A DNA stretch of 64,000 bases from Flavobacterium sp. xlx-214 (GTDB taxonomy: Bacteria; Bacteroidota; Bacteroidia; Flavobacteriales; Flavobacteriaceae). The position numbers and the translations under genes are program-made. The notes beneath the pieces were generated by a model that did not search any database, was not told the DNA's origin, and saw only the letters and a list, made by a program, of their open reading frames with translations. The stretch is taken from contig NZ_CP059431.1 in assembly GCF_013874595.1 (NCBI RefSeq), positions 1,426,001 through 1,490,000 on the forward strand, given 5' to 3'. Position 1 is the first letter of the stretch; the number at the start of each line of letters is the position of its first letter. Of the stretch, positions 1-7,002 are shown one piece after another.

Positions 1-602
1 GACAATGGGCAAGATGTACAATTAGGATTGGTTGGTGTACAAACGGTTGCGCCAAAATCCATTAAAGCATGATTAAACAAATCAGGATGTTCTTTAGAAA
101 TAAGCGTATTTACCATTTCCTGAAAAATAGTACGTGTTTTAGGTAATGAAATATCATCAAACATACCAAAAAAACGAGCCAATACTCTGTAAACATTACC
201 ATCTACCACACCAACTGGTTCTTTAAAGGCAAAAGATGCTATAGCAGCGGCAGTGTAAGGACCAATTCCTTTTAATTCAATAATTTCAGAATAAGTTGTA
301 GGAAATTTATTATCAAGATAAAAATGAATTTTTTTAGCAGTAGTATGTAAATTTCGTGCTCTTGAATAATATCCTAAACCTTGCCATAATTTTAAAACAG
401 CATCTTCATGTGCTGTAGCTAAATCTTTTATAGTAGGAAAATTTTCTATAAAAGCTTGGTAATAAGGCAATCCTTGGGCAACTCTGGTTTGTTGTAATAT
501 AATTTCAGACAGCCAAATATAGTAAGGATTAGTAGTGTTGCGCCATGGTAAATTGCGCTTGTTTTTACTATACCAATGCAATAAAATTAATGTAAAGTTC
601 AT
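1..602 (-). CDS. mutY: A/G-specific adenine glycosylase MutY, 3' end cut by window edge
   Basis: Base-excision repair glycosylase that removes adenine mispaired with 8-oxoguanine. About 200 N-terminal residues are visible; the rest lies beyond the left edge. Seen: catalytic Glu33 in SEIILQQTRV, the helix-hairpin-helix KGIGPYTAAAIA from residue 111, Asp134 in VVDGNVYRVLAR, and three of the four iron-sulfur cysteines (C-x6-C-x2-C) just before the edge. The ATG at 602 gives MNFTLILLHWYSK, the usual start of the family. It is transcribed away from the HU gene; a TAnnTTTG box lies 19 bases upstream. The missing C-terminal 8-oxoG recognition domain cannot be judged here. Confidence 0.95.
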   Translation of the reverse strand, partial: MNFTLILLHWYSKNKRNLPWRNTTNPYYIWLSEIILQQTRVAQGLPYYQAFIENFPTIKDLATAHEDAVLKLWQGLGYYSRARNLHTTAKKIHFYLDNKFPTTYSEIIELKGIGPYTAAAIASFAFKEPVGVVDGNVYRVLARFFGMFDDISLPKTRTIFQEMVNTLISKEHPDLFNHALMDFGATVCTPTNPNCTSCPL

Positions 603-620
603 CTTAGATTAAGTAGGTAA

Positions 621-628
621 CAAAAATA
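621..628 (-). promoter_or_regulatory. Putative -7 box for mutY
   Basis: Reads TATTTTTG on the minus strand, a full match to the flavobacterial -7 consensus TAnnTTTG, 19 bases before the mutY ATG. No clear -33 TTG at normal spacing. Confidence 0.45.
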
Positions 629-663
629 ATAATATTATATGATTAAATTTTAATGCCTTAAGG

Positions 664-695
664 TTGAATTTTTGGAATTTTAATTAATATATTTG
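664..695 (+). promoter_or_regulatory. Promoter of the HU gene (TTG-N21-TATATTTG)
   Basis: A -33 TTG at 664-666 and a -7 box TATATTTG at 688-695 are separated by 21 bases, which matches the Bacteroidota housekeeping sigma consensus. Transcription should start near 700, giving a leader of about 35 bases before the HU ATG. Confidence 0.7.
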
Positions 696-735
696 CACTC
701 TTTAAAAACAGACAATAATTAATTTATAAGCAGAA

Positions 736-1026
736 ATGACTAAAGCAGACATTGTAGCGAAAATTTCAGAGAAATTAGGGCTTGAGAAAGGTGACGTGCA
801 GGCAACTGTTGAATCTTTTATGGAGGAAGTAAAATCTTCTTTAGAAAGTGGAGATAACGTATATTTAAGAGGTTTTGGTAGTTTTATTATTAAAACTAGA
901 GCTGAAAAAACAGGTAGAAACATCTCTAAAAACACAACTATTAAGATTCCAGCTCACAACATTCCAGCTTTCAAACCAGCTAAAGTGTTTGTAGAAGGTG
1001 TTAAAACAAACACAGAAATAAAATAA
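736..1026 (+). CDS. HU/IHF-family DNA-binding protein
   Basis: A 96-residue nucleoid protein that dimerises and bends DNA. Seen: N-terminal MTKADIVAKISEKLG helices, the GFGSF turn (RGFGSFIIKTR) typical of the family, the DNA-binding arm region (KTGRNISKNTTIKIPAH) and the closing PAFKPAKVF strand. Length is normal. It is followed after 28 bases by a tiny basic ORF and a strong terminator, so the two are probably cotranscribed. HU and IHF subunits cannot be told apart reliably from sequence in this phylum, so no symbol is given. Confidence 0.95.
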   Translation: MTKADIVAKISEKLGLEKGDVQATVESFMEEVKSSLESGDNVYLRGFGSFIIKTRAEKTGRNISKNTTIKIPAHNIPAFKPAKVFVEGVKTNTEIK

Positions 1027-1054
1027 ATAAGTATTAACTCAAAACTACAAGATT

Positions 1055-1147
1055 ATGCCAAGTGGTAAAAAAAGAAAAAGACATAAGGTAGCTACGCACA
1101 AACGTAAAAAAAGAGCGAGAGCTAACCGTCATAAAAAGAAAAAGTAG
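1055..1147 (+). CDS. Very basic 30-residue protein, candidate small ribosomal protein
   Basis: ATG at 1055 to TAG at 1147. The peptide begins MPSGKKRKRHKVATHKRKKR and ends RHKKKK; well over half of the residues are Lys, Arg or His. It sits 28 bases after the HU stop, and its stop codon lies inside the left arm of the terminator hairpin, so it ends the HU transcript. This composition is typical of tiny rRNA-binding proteins such as Thx. A novel large-subunit protein named bL38 was reported from the Flavobacterium johnsoniae ribosome; whether this is bL38 is my guess and cannot be settled here. An alternative is a histone-like nucleic-acid binder. The ORF itself is clear; the function is inferred. 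Confidence 0.8.
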   Translation: MPSGKKRKRHKVATHKRKKRARANRHKKKK

Positions 1148-1164
1148 TTTAATACTACTTTTTT
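1139..1164 (+). terminator. Intrinsic terminator after HU and the small basic gene
   Basis: Perfect 10-bp stem (1139-1148 with 1154-1163) and a 5-base loop, with a T-rich right side. The stem overlaps the last codons and stop of the small basic ORF. Confidence 0.85.
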
Positions 1165-1326
1165 CTTTTATTAGAAAAATAAAAAGTTCTTTGAAAAAAC
1201 ATTTTTATACTTAAAAAAGTATAATATCGTTTATTGTTTAATCCATCTGTACTGTTTTTTGGTTTGTTTTTTATGTTTTATAATGATAAAACTTAAAGCC
1301 TGAAACAAAATATTGTATGGATAAAA

Positions 1327-2883
1327 ATGTACCGTGTGAACAAAGAGTTAATTATTAGGTCTGGTTCAAATACAGTAGATTTTGCCTTATTAAAAGATGG
1401 AAAATTAGTAGAATTACATCGTGATAGAGAAGATGAAAAAGGATTTCAGGTAGGTGATATTTTTATTGCAAAAATACGCAAACCCGTTCCTGGTTTAAAT
1501 GCAGCTTTTGTAAATGTTGGCTTTGAAAAAGATGCCTTTTTACATTACCATGATTTAGGCCCTAATCTGCAATCATTGATGAAATTTACCAAACTGGTTA
1601 CCAGTGGTAAATTAAATGATTTTACTCTTAAGAAGTTTCCTTTTGAACCTGAAATAAATAAAGATGGCATTATTAGCGATGTGCTAAGTGCCAATCAATC
1701 TATTTTAGTACAAATAGTTAAAGAACCTATTTCTACCAAAGGTCCGCGTATTAGTTCAGAACTATCGTTGGCAGGTAGGTATTTGGTTTTAGTACCTTTT
1801 TCGGAACGCGTTTCTATCTCTCAGAAAATTGATTCTAGAGAAGAAAAAGATCGTTTAAAGAAAATGATGCAGACTATTAAACCTAAAGGTTTTGGAGTTA
1901 TTGTGCGTACAGTAGCCGAAGGCAAAAATGTATCAGAACTAGAAAAAGATTTACAAAGTTTAATGGATAAATGGACCCTGCTTTGTAAACGATTAACAAC
2001 TGCTCATCATCCATCTAAAATTTTTGGAGAAGTTAATAGAGCATCAAGCATATTGCGCGATGTTTTTAACGATACTTTCACTGGAATTTATATTGATGAT
2101 GAAGATTTGTATTATCAAACCAAGGACTATCTGCAAGAAATAGCTCCTTCAAAAGTTTCCATTGTAAAGCATTACAATAACAAAGAAGTGCCGTTGTTTG
2201 AAAAATATCATATAGAACGACAAATTAAAACTTCTTTCGGTAAAACCGTTTCTATGAGCAAAGGAGCCTACCTTATTATAGAACACACCGAAGCTTTGCA
2301 TGTTATTGATGTAAACAGTGGTAACCGCTCTAACAAAGCTCAATCACAAGAAGAAACCGCTCTTGAGGTAAACATGATTGCTGCGTCTGAAATTGCTCGT
2401 CAATTAAGATTACGCGATATGGGAGGAATTATTGTTGTTGATTTTATTGACATGAATAACCCTGAAAATCGTAAAGTTTTATACGATTACCTTAAAGAGG
2501 AAATGAGCGATGATAAAGCAAAACACAAAATCTTGCCTCCTAGTAAATTTGGATTAATTCAAATTACTAGACAAAGAGTTAGACCTGAAGTTTCTATCAA
2601 AACAAAAGAAGAAAACCCCAATCTTAATCAAGAAGGGGAAATTGAGGCTCCAATTTTAGTTATTGATAAAATATCAGCTGACCTAGAACGAATTATTAAA
2701 GATCAGAAAAATGTGGTCTTAAATGCGCATCCGTTTATAGCGGCGTATATGACAAAAGGTTTTCCTTCATTGAGAACCAAGTGGTTTTTTGAACACAAGC
2801 GCTGGGTAAAAATTGTACCTAGAGATGCTTATACGTATTTAGAATATCATTTCTTTGATAAAGAAGGAAATCAAATTGATTAA
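1327..2883 (+). CDS. rng: Ribonuclease E/G family endoribonuclease (RNase G)
   Basis: Single-strand-specific endoribonuclease for rRNA maturation and mRNA decay, 518 residues, the RNase G rather than the long RNase E form. Seen: N-terminal S1 domain interrupted by a flavobacterial insertion (VGDIFIAKIRKPVPGLNAAF then FLHYHDLGP), and the catalytic Asp pair in HVIDVNSGN and IIVVDFIDM. There is no C-terminal scaffold. The A-rich context AAAAATG decides the start; an ATG ten bases upstream is in another frame. The small basic gene lies upstream, and a terminator follows directly. Confidence 0.95.
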   Translation: MYRVNKELIIRSGSNTVDFALLKDGKLVELHRDREDEKGFQVGDIFIAKIRKPVPGLNAAFVNVGFEKDAFLHYHDLGPNLQSLMKFTKLVTSGKLNDFTLKKFPFEPEINKDGIISDVLSANQSILVQIVKEPISTKGPRISSELSLAGRYLVLVPFSERVSISQKIDSREEKDRLKKMMQTIKPKGFGVIVRTVAEGKNVSELEKDLQSLMDKWTLLCKRLTTAHHPSKIFGEVNRASSILRDVFNDTFTGIYIDDEDLYYQTKDYLQEIAPSKVSIVKHYNNKEVPLFEKYHIERQIKTSFGKTVSMSKGAYLIIEHTEALHVIDVNSGNRSNKAQSQEETALEVNMIAASEIARQLRLRDMGGIIVVDFIDMNNPENRKVLYDYLKEEMSDDKAKHKILPPSKFGLIQITRQRVRPEVSIKTKEENPNLNQEGEIEAPILVIDKISADLERIIKDQKNVVLNAHPFIAAYMTKGFPSLRTKWFFEHKRWVKIVPRDAYTYLEYHFFDKEGNQID

Positions 2884-2918
2884 AAAAAGTCGAATCTATT
2901 ATAGGTTCGACTTTTTTT
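2882..2918 (+). terminator. Intrinsic terminator after rng
   Basis: A 13-bp stem (2882-2894 with 2906-2918) bounded by A7 and T7, with extra CTAT/ATAG pairing in the loop. It starts one base before the end of the rng stop codon. Confidence 0.85.
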
Positions 2919-2929
2919 GTTATAAAATG

Positions 2930-2958
2930 TTGTTAATTCAATAGAATTGTTATATTTG
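2930..2958 (+). promoter_or_regulatory. Promoter of the first barrel gene (TTG-N18-TATATTTG)
   Basis: TTG at 2930-2932 and TATATTTG at 2951-2958 with 18-base spacing, a good match to the Bacteroidota consensus, 24 bases before the ATG at 2983. Confidence 0.7.
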
Positions 2959-2982
2959 TTTAACAATTAAAACAAAAATAGT

Positions 2983-3639
2983 ATGAAAAAAATTGCCTTA
3001 ACCTTTTTAGGTTTAGTTGCGTTCTCTACAAGTGCATTGGCGCAGCAAGAAGTAAAATTTGGTCCAAAAGCAGGGGTTAACTTTGCTACACTAAATGGTA
3101 AAGATGCCAAGGATGCTAAGATGTTAATTGGTTTTCACGTTGGTGCTTTTGCTGAAATTAAGTTTAATGAAAAATTTGCAGTGCAACCTGAGGTTGTTTT
3201 TTCTGCACAAGGTGCTAAAACTGAGTATAGTGAAACTGTAATGGGCGTAACAGCTAATTATGAGGGAAAAGCTAAAATTAACTACATAAATGTGCCAATT
3301 ATGGCTAAATATTATGTTGCACCTAGTTTTGCTATTGAAGCAGGTCCATATGTAGGCTTTTTAGCTACTGCAAATGCTGAATCTAAAGGAACCGTTGGTG
3401 GTGTTACACAAGAATTTGATGCCGATGTTAAAGATCAAACCAATTCAATTGATTTTGGTGTTGGTGTTGGTGCAAGTTTTAATATGGACAGTGGTCTTTT
3501 TATTGGAGCTCGTTATAACTTAGGTTTGGCTAAAACTGGAAAAGATTATGATGAAACTGTAAATGGTGTTCGCGTAAAAGTTGATGCTGAAGATGTTAAG
3601 AATGCTGTAATCCAAGTTTCTGTTGGGTACAAATTTTAA
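2983..3639 (+). CDS. PorT-family outer membrane beta-barrel protein
   Basis: 218 residues with a signal peptide ending ALAQ, then an eight-strand-type barrel: alternating hydrophobic strands rich in Gly and aromatics (FGPKAGVNFATLNG, IGFHVGAFAEIKF, NYINVPIMAKYYV) and a C-terminal strand ending in Phe (VSVGYKF), which suits insertion by BAM. This is the OMP_b-brl_2/PorT-like group. Its own promoter and terminator make it a single-gene unit. It is paralogous to the next gene, sharing for instance the YVNVP/INVP strand and EAGP motif. Substrate or role unknown. Confidence 0.85.
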   Translation: MKKIALTFLGLVAFSTSALAQQEVKFGPKAGVNFATLNGKDAKDAKMLIGFHVGAFAEIKFNEKFAVQPEVVFSAQGAKTEYSETVMGVTANYEGKAKINYINVPIMAKYYVAPSFAIEAGPYVGFLATANAESKGTVGGVTQEFDADVKDQTNSIDFGVGVGASFNMDSGLFIGARYNLGLAKTGKDYDETVNGVRVKVDAEDVKNAVIQVSVGYKF

Positions 3640-3657
3640 TAAGTAAAGCAATTTATA

Positions 3658-3692
3658 AAAAAGGATGTTTCATTAAGAAGCGTCCTTTTTTT
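3658..3692 (+). terminator. Intrinsic terminator after the first barrel gene
   Basis: About a 10-bp stem with two G-U pairs (GGATGTTT against AAGCGTCC), flanked by A-run and T8. Confidence 0.75.
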
Positions 3693-3758
3693 TATTAACA
3701 AAAGTTACATACTAAAAAAAGTCTAAAAATCGTTTTTATTTAAATTGATATTTTCAAG

Positions 3759-3766
3759 TAACTTTG
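3759..3766 (+). promoter_or_regulatory. Putative -7 box for the second barrel gene
   Basis: TAACTTTG matches TAnnTTTG 22 bases before the ATG at 3789. No TTG at ideal distance. Confidence 0.5.
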
Positions 3767-3788
3767 AAAATCAACAAAACGTTTTAAT

Positions 3789-4382
3789 ATGACTCATTTT
3801 ATTAAAGTATTTACAGTAGCTATTTTTATAGTAGCTTTTTCAAATCAAGTACATGCACAAGATTTAACTTTTGGTATAAAAGCGGGGTATAATAATGCCG
3901 AATTAAAAGGTGCTAATTTTAGAGAATTTCATGAAGGTAATTCAATAAACGGTTTTCATGCAGGTGTTTTTGCAGAGTTGCGTTTTAATAAATTTGCTAT
4001 TCAACCAGAAGTTTACTATTCTAGTGAAGGTGGTAAATGGAAAATGTTTGAAAACGATAAAGTAGTTGATCATGATTTTGATTTGCATTATGTAAACGTA
4101 CCCTTAATCTTAAAGTACTACATAACCAATGGGCTTGCTATAGAAGCAGGACCTCAGGCAGGTTTTTTAACAGCTTCAAAAATGAAGTTCTCTGATCTTG
4201 ACCCTAATAGTCCTAAATTTAACGATTTTGATTTTTCTGTAAATGTAGGTTTAAGTGTTAATTTACCTCTAAATTTAATGCTTTCAGCACGTTACAATGC
4301 AGGTTTAACTAATGTGGTTGATCATCCAGATGTAGATTGGAAAAATCGCGTTATGCAACTTTCTCTAGGATATCGTTTTTAA
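3789..4382 (+). CDS. PorT-family outer membrane beta-barrel protein, paralogue of the preceding gene
   Basis: 197 residues, signal peptide ending VHAQ, then the same barrel pattern as its neighbour (FGIKAGYNNAELKG, NGFHAGVFAELRF, HYVNVPLILKYYI, AIEAGPQAGFL) and a terminal LSLGYRF strand. It is transcribed separately from its own TAACTTTG promoter. The pair probably arose by tandem duplication. No ligand or partner can be read from the sequence. Confidence 0.85.
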   Translation: MTHFIKVFTVAIFIVAFSNQVHAQDLTFGIKAGYNNAELKGANFREFHEGNSINGFHAGVFAELRFNKFAIQPEVYYSSEGGKWKMFENDKVVDHDFDLHYVNVPLILKYYITNGLAIEAGPQAGFLTASKMKFSDLDPNSPKFNDFDFSVNVGLSVNLPLNLMLSARYNAGLTNVVDHPDVDWKNRVMQLSLGYRF

Positions 4383-4432
4383 GAAATAACTACTTTTATT
4401 AAAACTTTTCAAGGTTCATCTTAAAATTGTTC

Positions 4433-4440
4433 TATATTTG
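4433..4440 (+). promoter_or_regulatory. Putative -7 box for the M4 protease gene
   Basis: TATATTTG, a full match to TAnnTTTG, ends 20 bases before the ATG at 4461. Confidence 0.5.
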
Positions 4441-4460
4441 AAGGTTTTAAATGATAACTT

Positions 4461-6452
4461 ATGAAAACTCATTACAATTGTTTTAAGAAGCAAGTTGGGT
4501 GTTTTGCGTTAGGATTTCTTTCCTTGGGGCTTACCACAACTGCATCTGCTATGAACAATGTTGTTCAAATTGATGGTGCTATTTCGGGCAAATTGCCAAA
4601 ACCTCAATATCAAAATGCACTAGGAACTTTTCTAGTTGATTTTAATACTACATCTATTTCAATTAGCGAGTTTCAAAATGGTCTAAATGATTATTTTGGA
4701 TTGGATAAAGATCATCGCTTTGAATTATTAAATACTCAACAAGATAAAGAAACAGGTTTTACTCATTACAAATACCAACACTTTTATAAAGATGTGAAAG
4801 TACACGGAGACATGATTTTTCTTCATGTAAAGGAAAGTAAAGTAAAACAGGTTAATGGTCAGTTAATTGTATTTAAAGACATAGCAACAAAAGCTTCTGT
4901 TAGTGAAGAAAAATTATTGAATGTAGCTTTTGATAATTTTGGAACTACTAAGAATGTTAAGGTCGGAAAAATTGAAACCTATATATTAAAAGAGCAAAAT
5001 CAAGAAGGAGGAGTACAGCCTAAATTGGTAAATAAAGTTAATTTAACTTCAATTGCTCCTTTGAAAAGTCATGATTTTATTATTGATGCTCAGTCAGGAA
5101 CATTGATTTCTCAACGTAACAAAGTTTATAAAGCAGATACGCCTAGTACAAGTGCAACTTATAATCGTGGAAATAAATCGTTAATAGTTGATTCTTATAA
5201 CGGAAGTTTTAGATTACGTGATAATGCACGAAAAATTAGAACGTTTAATGGAGTTAATTTAGATGGAGATGTAAATAGCGATGGTACTTTTACTGGTTAT
5301 AAAGATTATACAAGTACCACAGCAAATTTCACAGCAAATAACACCAAGCCTGCTGTAGAAGTTCATTGGGCAATGCAACAAACGTACGATTATTATAAAA
5401 ATATTCACAACAGAAATAGTTTTGATGGAAATAATCATTACATAAATAATTACTATGATATTGGTAATATGATTGGTGATCATGAAAATGCTTTTGCTTT
5501 GGATGAAGTAGATGGGACTGATGAATATATTGGAATGTTTTATGGTAAAGGTAGTGCCGATATGCATCCTGTTATAAATTTGGATGTGGCTGGTCATGAA
5601 TTTTCGCATTTAGTAGTCAGTAGAAACGGTAGCGGAGGTTTAGATTATGAAAATGAATCAGGCGCTTTAAACGAATCTTTTGCAGATATTTTTGGTACGG
5701 CAATTGAATTTTATGTGAACGATGCTCCAAATTGGACAATGGGAGAAGGTATGTTTAAAAATAATGCTACGCCAAATTATTTTAGAAATATGGGTAATCC
5801 TAATTATGTAGATATAAATAACTCATATCCACAACCAGATACTTATAAAGGAACTCATTGGATGGCTACAACAAACAATCCTGATCCTTGGAATGATTAC
5901 GGTGGCGTGCATATTAATAGCGGTGTTGGAAACTTTTGGTTTTATTTATTAAGCGTTGGTGGAACTGGTTATAACGATTTAGGAAAGCGTTATTATGTAT
6001 ATGGAATTTCAATTCAAAAAGCAGAGAAAATAGCGTATAAAGCCCTAATGACAGGTTTAACAAATACGGCTACTTATTTAGATGCTTTTAATGCAACAAA
6101 ACAAGCAGCAGCAGCAATATATGGCATAAATTCAGAAGAATGGAATCAAGTAGTAAATGCTTGGTATGCAGTAGGTATTGGTAATGCGCCGGCTTCTACA
6201 ACTAATTTTGAAATGAAGTCAAAAATAAATGTATACCCTAATCCTGTTTTAGGTGATGAAGTAACAATTGAGTCGAATTTAGAAGAAATGACAAGTGTTT
6301 CGATTTATGATTTACAAGGAAAGTTAATTATGAGTCCAATGAATATTCAAGAAAAATCGAACATAAATGTTTCTACATTTGCTTCAGGTGTTTATTTGCT
6401 GAAGTTTAAAACAAGCTCAGGAGAGTATACTCACAAATTAGTCATTAAGTAA
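4461..6452 (+). CDS. Secreted M4 (thermolysin-like) metalloprotease with T9SS sorting domain
   Basis: 663 residues. Order: signal peptide (to about residue 31), FTP/PepSY-like propeptide (to about 220), peptidase M4 catalytic domain, and a type A T9SS C-terminal domain (VYPNPVLGDEV to KLVIK). Zinc and catalytic residues are visible: H379-E-F-S-H383 and third ligand Glu405 in GALNESFAD; GGVHINSGVGNFWF carries the transition-state His. The enzyme should cross the outer membrane by type IX secretion, with the sorting domain cleaved, and act as a broad extracellular endopeptidase after removal of the propeptide. Single-gene unit with its own terminator. No sign of inactivation. Confidence 0.95.
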   Translation: MKTHYNCFKKQVGCFALGFLSLGLTTTASAMNNVVQIDGAISGKLPKPQYQNALGTFLVDFNTTSISISEFQNGLNDYFGLDKDHRFELLNTQQDKETGFTHYKYQHFYKDVKVHGDMIFLHVKESKVKQVNGQLIVFKDIATKASVSEEKLLNVAFDNFGTTKNVKVGKIETYILKEQNQEGGVQPKLVNKVNLTSIAPLKSHDFIIDAQSGTLISQRNKVYKADTPSTSATYNRGNKSLIVDSYNGSFRLRDNARKIRTFNGVNLDGDVNSDGTFTGYKDYTSTTANFTANNTKPAVEVHWAMQQTYDYYKNIHNRNSFDGNNHYINNYYDIGNMIGDHENAFALDEVDGTDEYIGMFYGKGSADMHPVINLDVAGHEFSHLVVSRNGSGGLDYENESGALNESFADIFGTAIEFYVNDAPNWTMGEGMFKNNATPNYFRNMGNPNYVDINNSYPQPDTYKGTHWMATTNNPDPWNDYGGVHINSGVGNFWFYLLSVGGTGYNDLGKRYYVYGISIQKAEKIAYKALMTGLTNTATYLDAFNATKQAAAAIYGINSEEWNQVVNAWYAVGIGNAPASTTNFEMKSKINVYPNPVLGDEVTIESNLEEMTSVSIYDLQGKLIMSPMNIQEKSNINVSTFASGVYLLKFKTSSGEYTHKLVIK

Positions 6453-6456
6453 AAAT

Positions 6457-6490
6457 AAAAAAGTCGAAAAGAATTCTTTTCGACTTTTTT
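6457..6490. terminator. Bidirectional terminator between the protease gene and tadA
   Basis: Perfect 15-bp stem (6457-6471 with 6476-6490), AATT loop, A6 and T6 at the ends. It serves the plus-strand protease gene and the minus-strand tadA, which converge here. Confidence 0.9.
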
Positions 6491-6498
6491 ATTTTATA

Positions 6499-6933
6499 TC
6501 ATCTTTTTCTACTAAAAAAATCAAGCATTAAAGCTTTGCATTCGTTTTCTAAAACTCCGTAAATTATTTCGGTTTTCGGGTGTAATTGTCCTCCCATTGC
6601 TTCAAAACCACGTTTGTTATCTCTAGCTCCCACTACAATTTTAGAAATCTGGCTCCAATACAAAGCACCTGCACACATTTGGCAAGGTTCAACCGTGAGA
6701 TACAAGGTGCAATTTTGTAAATATTTGCCTCCAATAGCATTTGCAGCTGCCGTTATAGCCTGCATTTCGGCATGAGCGGTAACATCGTTTAAAGCCTCGG
6801 TTAAATTATGCGTTTTGGCAATAACTTTATCATTTGCAATAATTACAGCACCAATAGGTATTTCGTCTTTTGAAAAAGCCTCTTTTGCCTGCGTTAAAGC
6901 CAACTGCATATAATATTCATCGTTTAGTAACAT
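6499..6933 (-). CDS. tadA: tRNA-specific adenosine deaminase
   Basis: Zinc deaminase that converts A34 of tRNA-Arg(ACG) to inosine. 144 residues from the ATG at 6933 (MLLNDEYYMQLALTQAK). Seen: His54-Ala-Glu56 and P83-C84-x2-C87, the zinc ligands and proton-shuttle Glu of the CDA superfamily. A longer reading from TTG at 6960 is possible, but that codon lies inside the -7 promoter box and so could not be in the mRNA. Divergent from dxs. A guanine or cytosine deaminase is a less likely alternative, because the N-terminal helix and length fit TadA. Confidence 0.9.
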   Translation of the reverse strand: MLLNDEYYMQLALTQAKEAFSKDEIPIGAVIIANDKVIAKTHNLTEALNDVTAHAEMQAITAAANAIGGKYLQNCTLYLTVEPCQMCAGALYWSQISKIVVGARDNKRGFEAMGGQLHPKTEIIYGVLENECKALMLDFFSRKR

Positions 6934-6957
6934 GCCGATATATTTAAAATAGTGGTT

Positions 6958-6965
6958 CAAAAATA
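6958..6965 (-). promoter_or_regulatory. -7 box of tadA
   Basis: TATTTTTG on the minus strand, ending 24 bases before the tadA ATG at 6933. It overlaps the region where the -33 of the divergent dxs promoter should lie. Confidence 0.5.
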
Positions 6966-6976
6966 AGATATTATTG

Positions 6977-6984
6977 TAAATTTG
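6977..6984 (+). promoter_or_regulatory. -7 box of dxs
   Basis: TAAATTTG matches TAnnTTTG and ends 18 bases before the ATG at 7003. A TTG at 6982 that could be read as an earlier start is inside this box, which supports the ATG. Confidence 0.55.
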
Positions 6985-7002
6985 TTACGTAATTCAAAGT
7001 TA

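Noticed and set aside
5259..5609. Open frame opposite the M4 protease gene
   Set aside because: Ile-rich translation on the antisense strand of a clear gene, with no promoter or start context.
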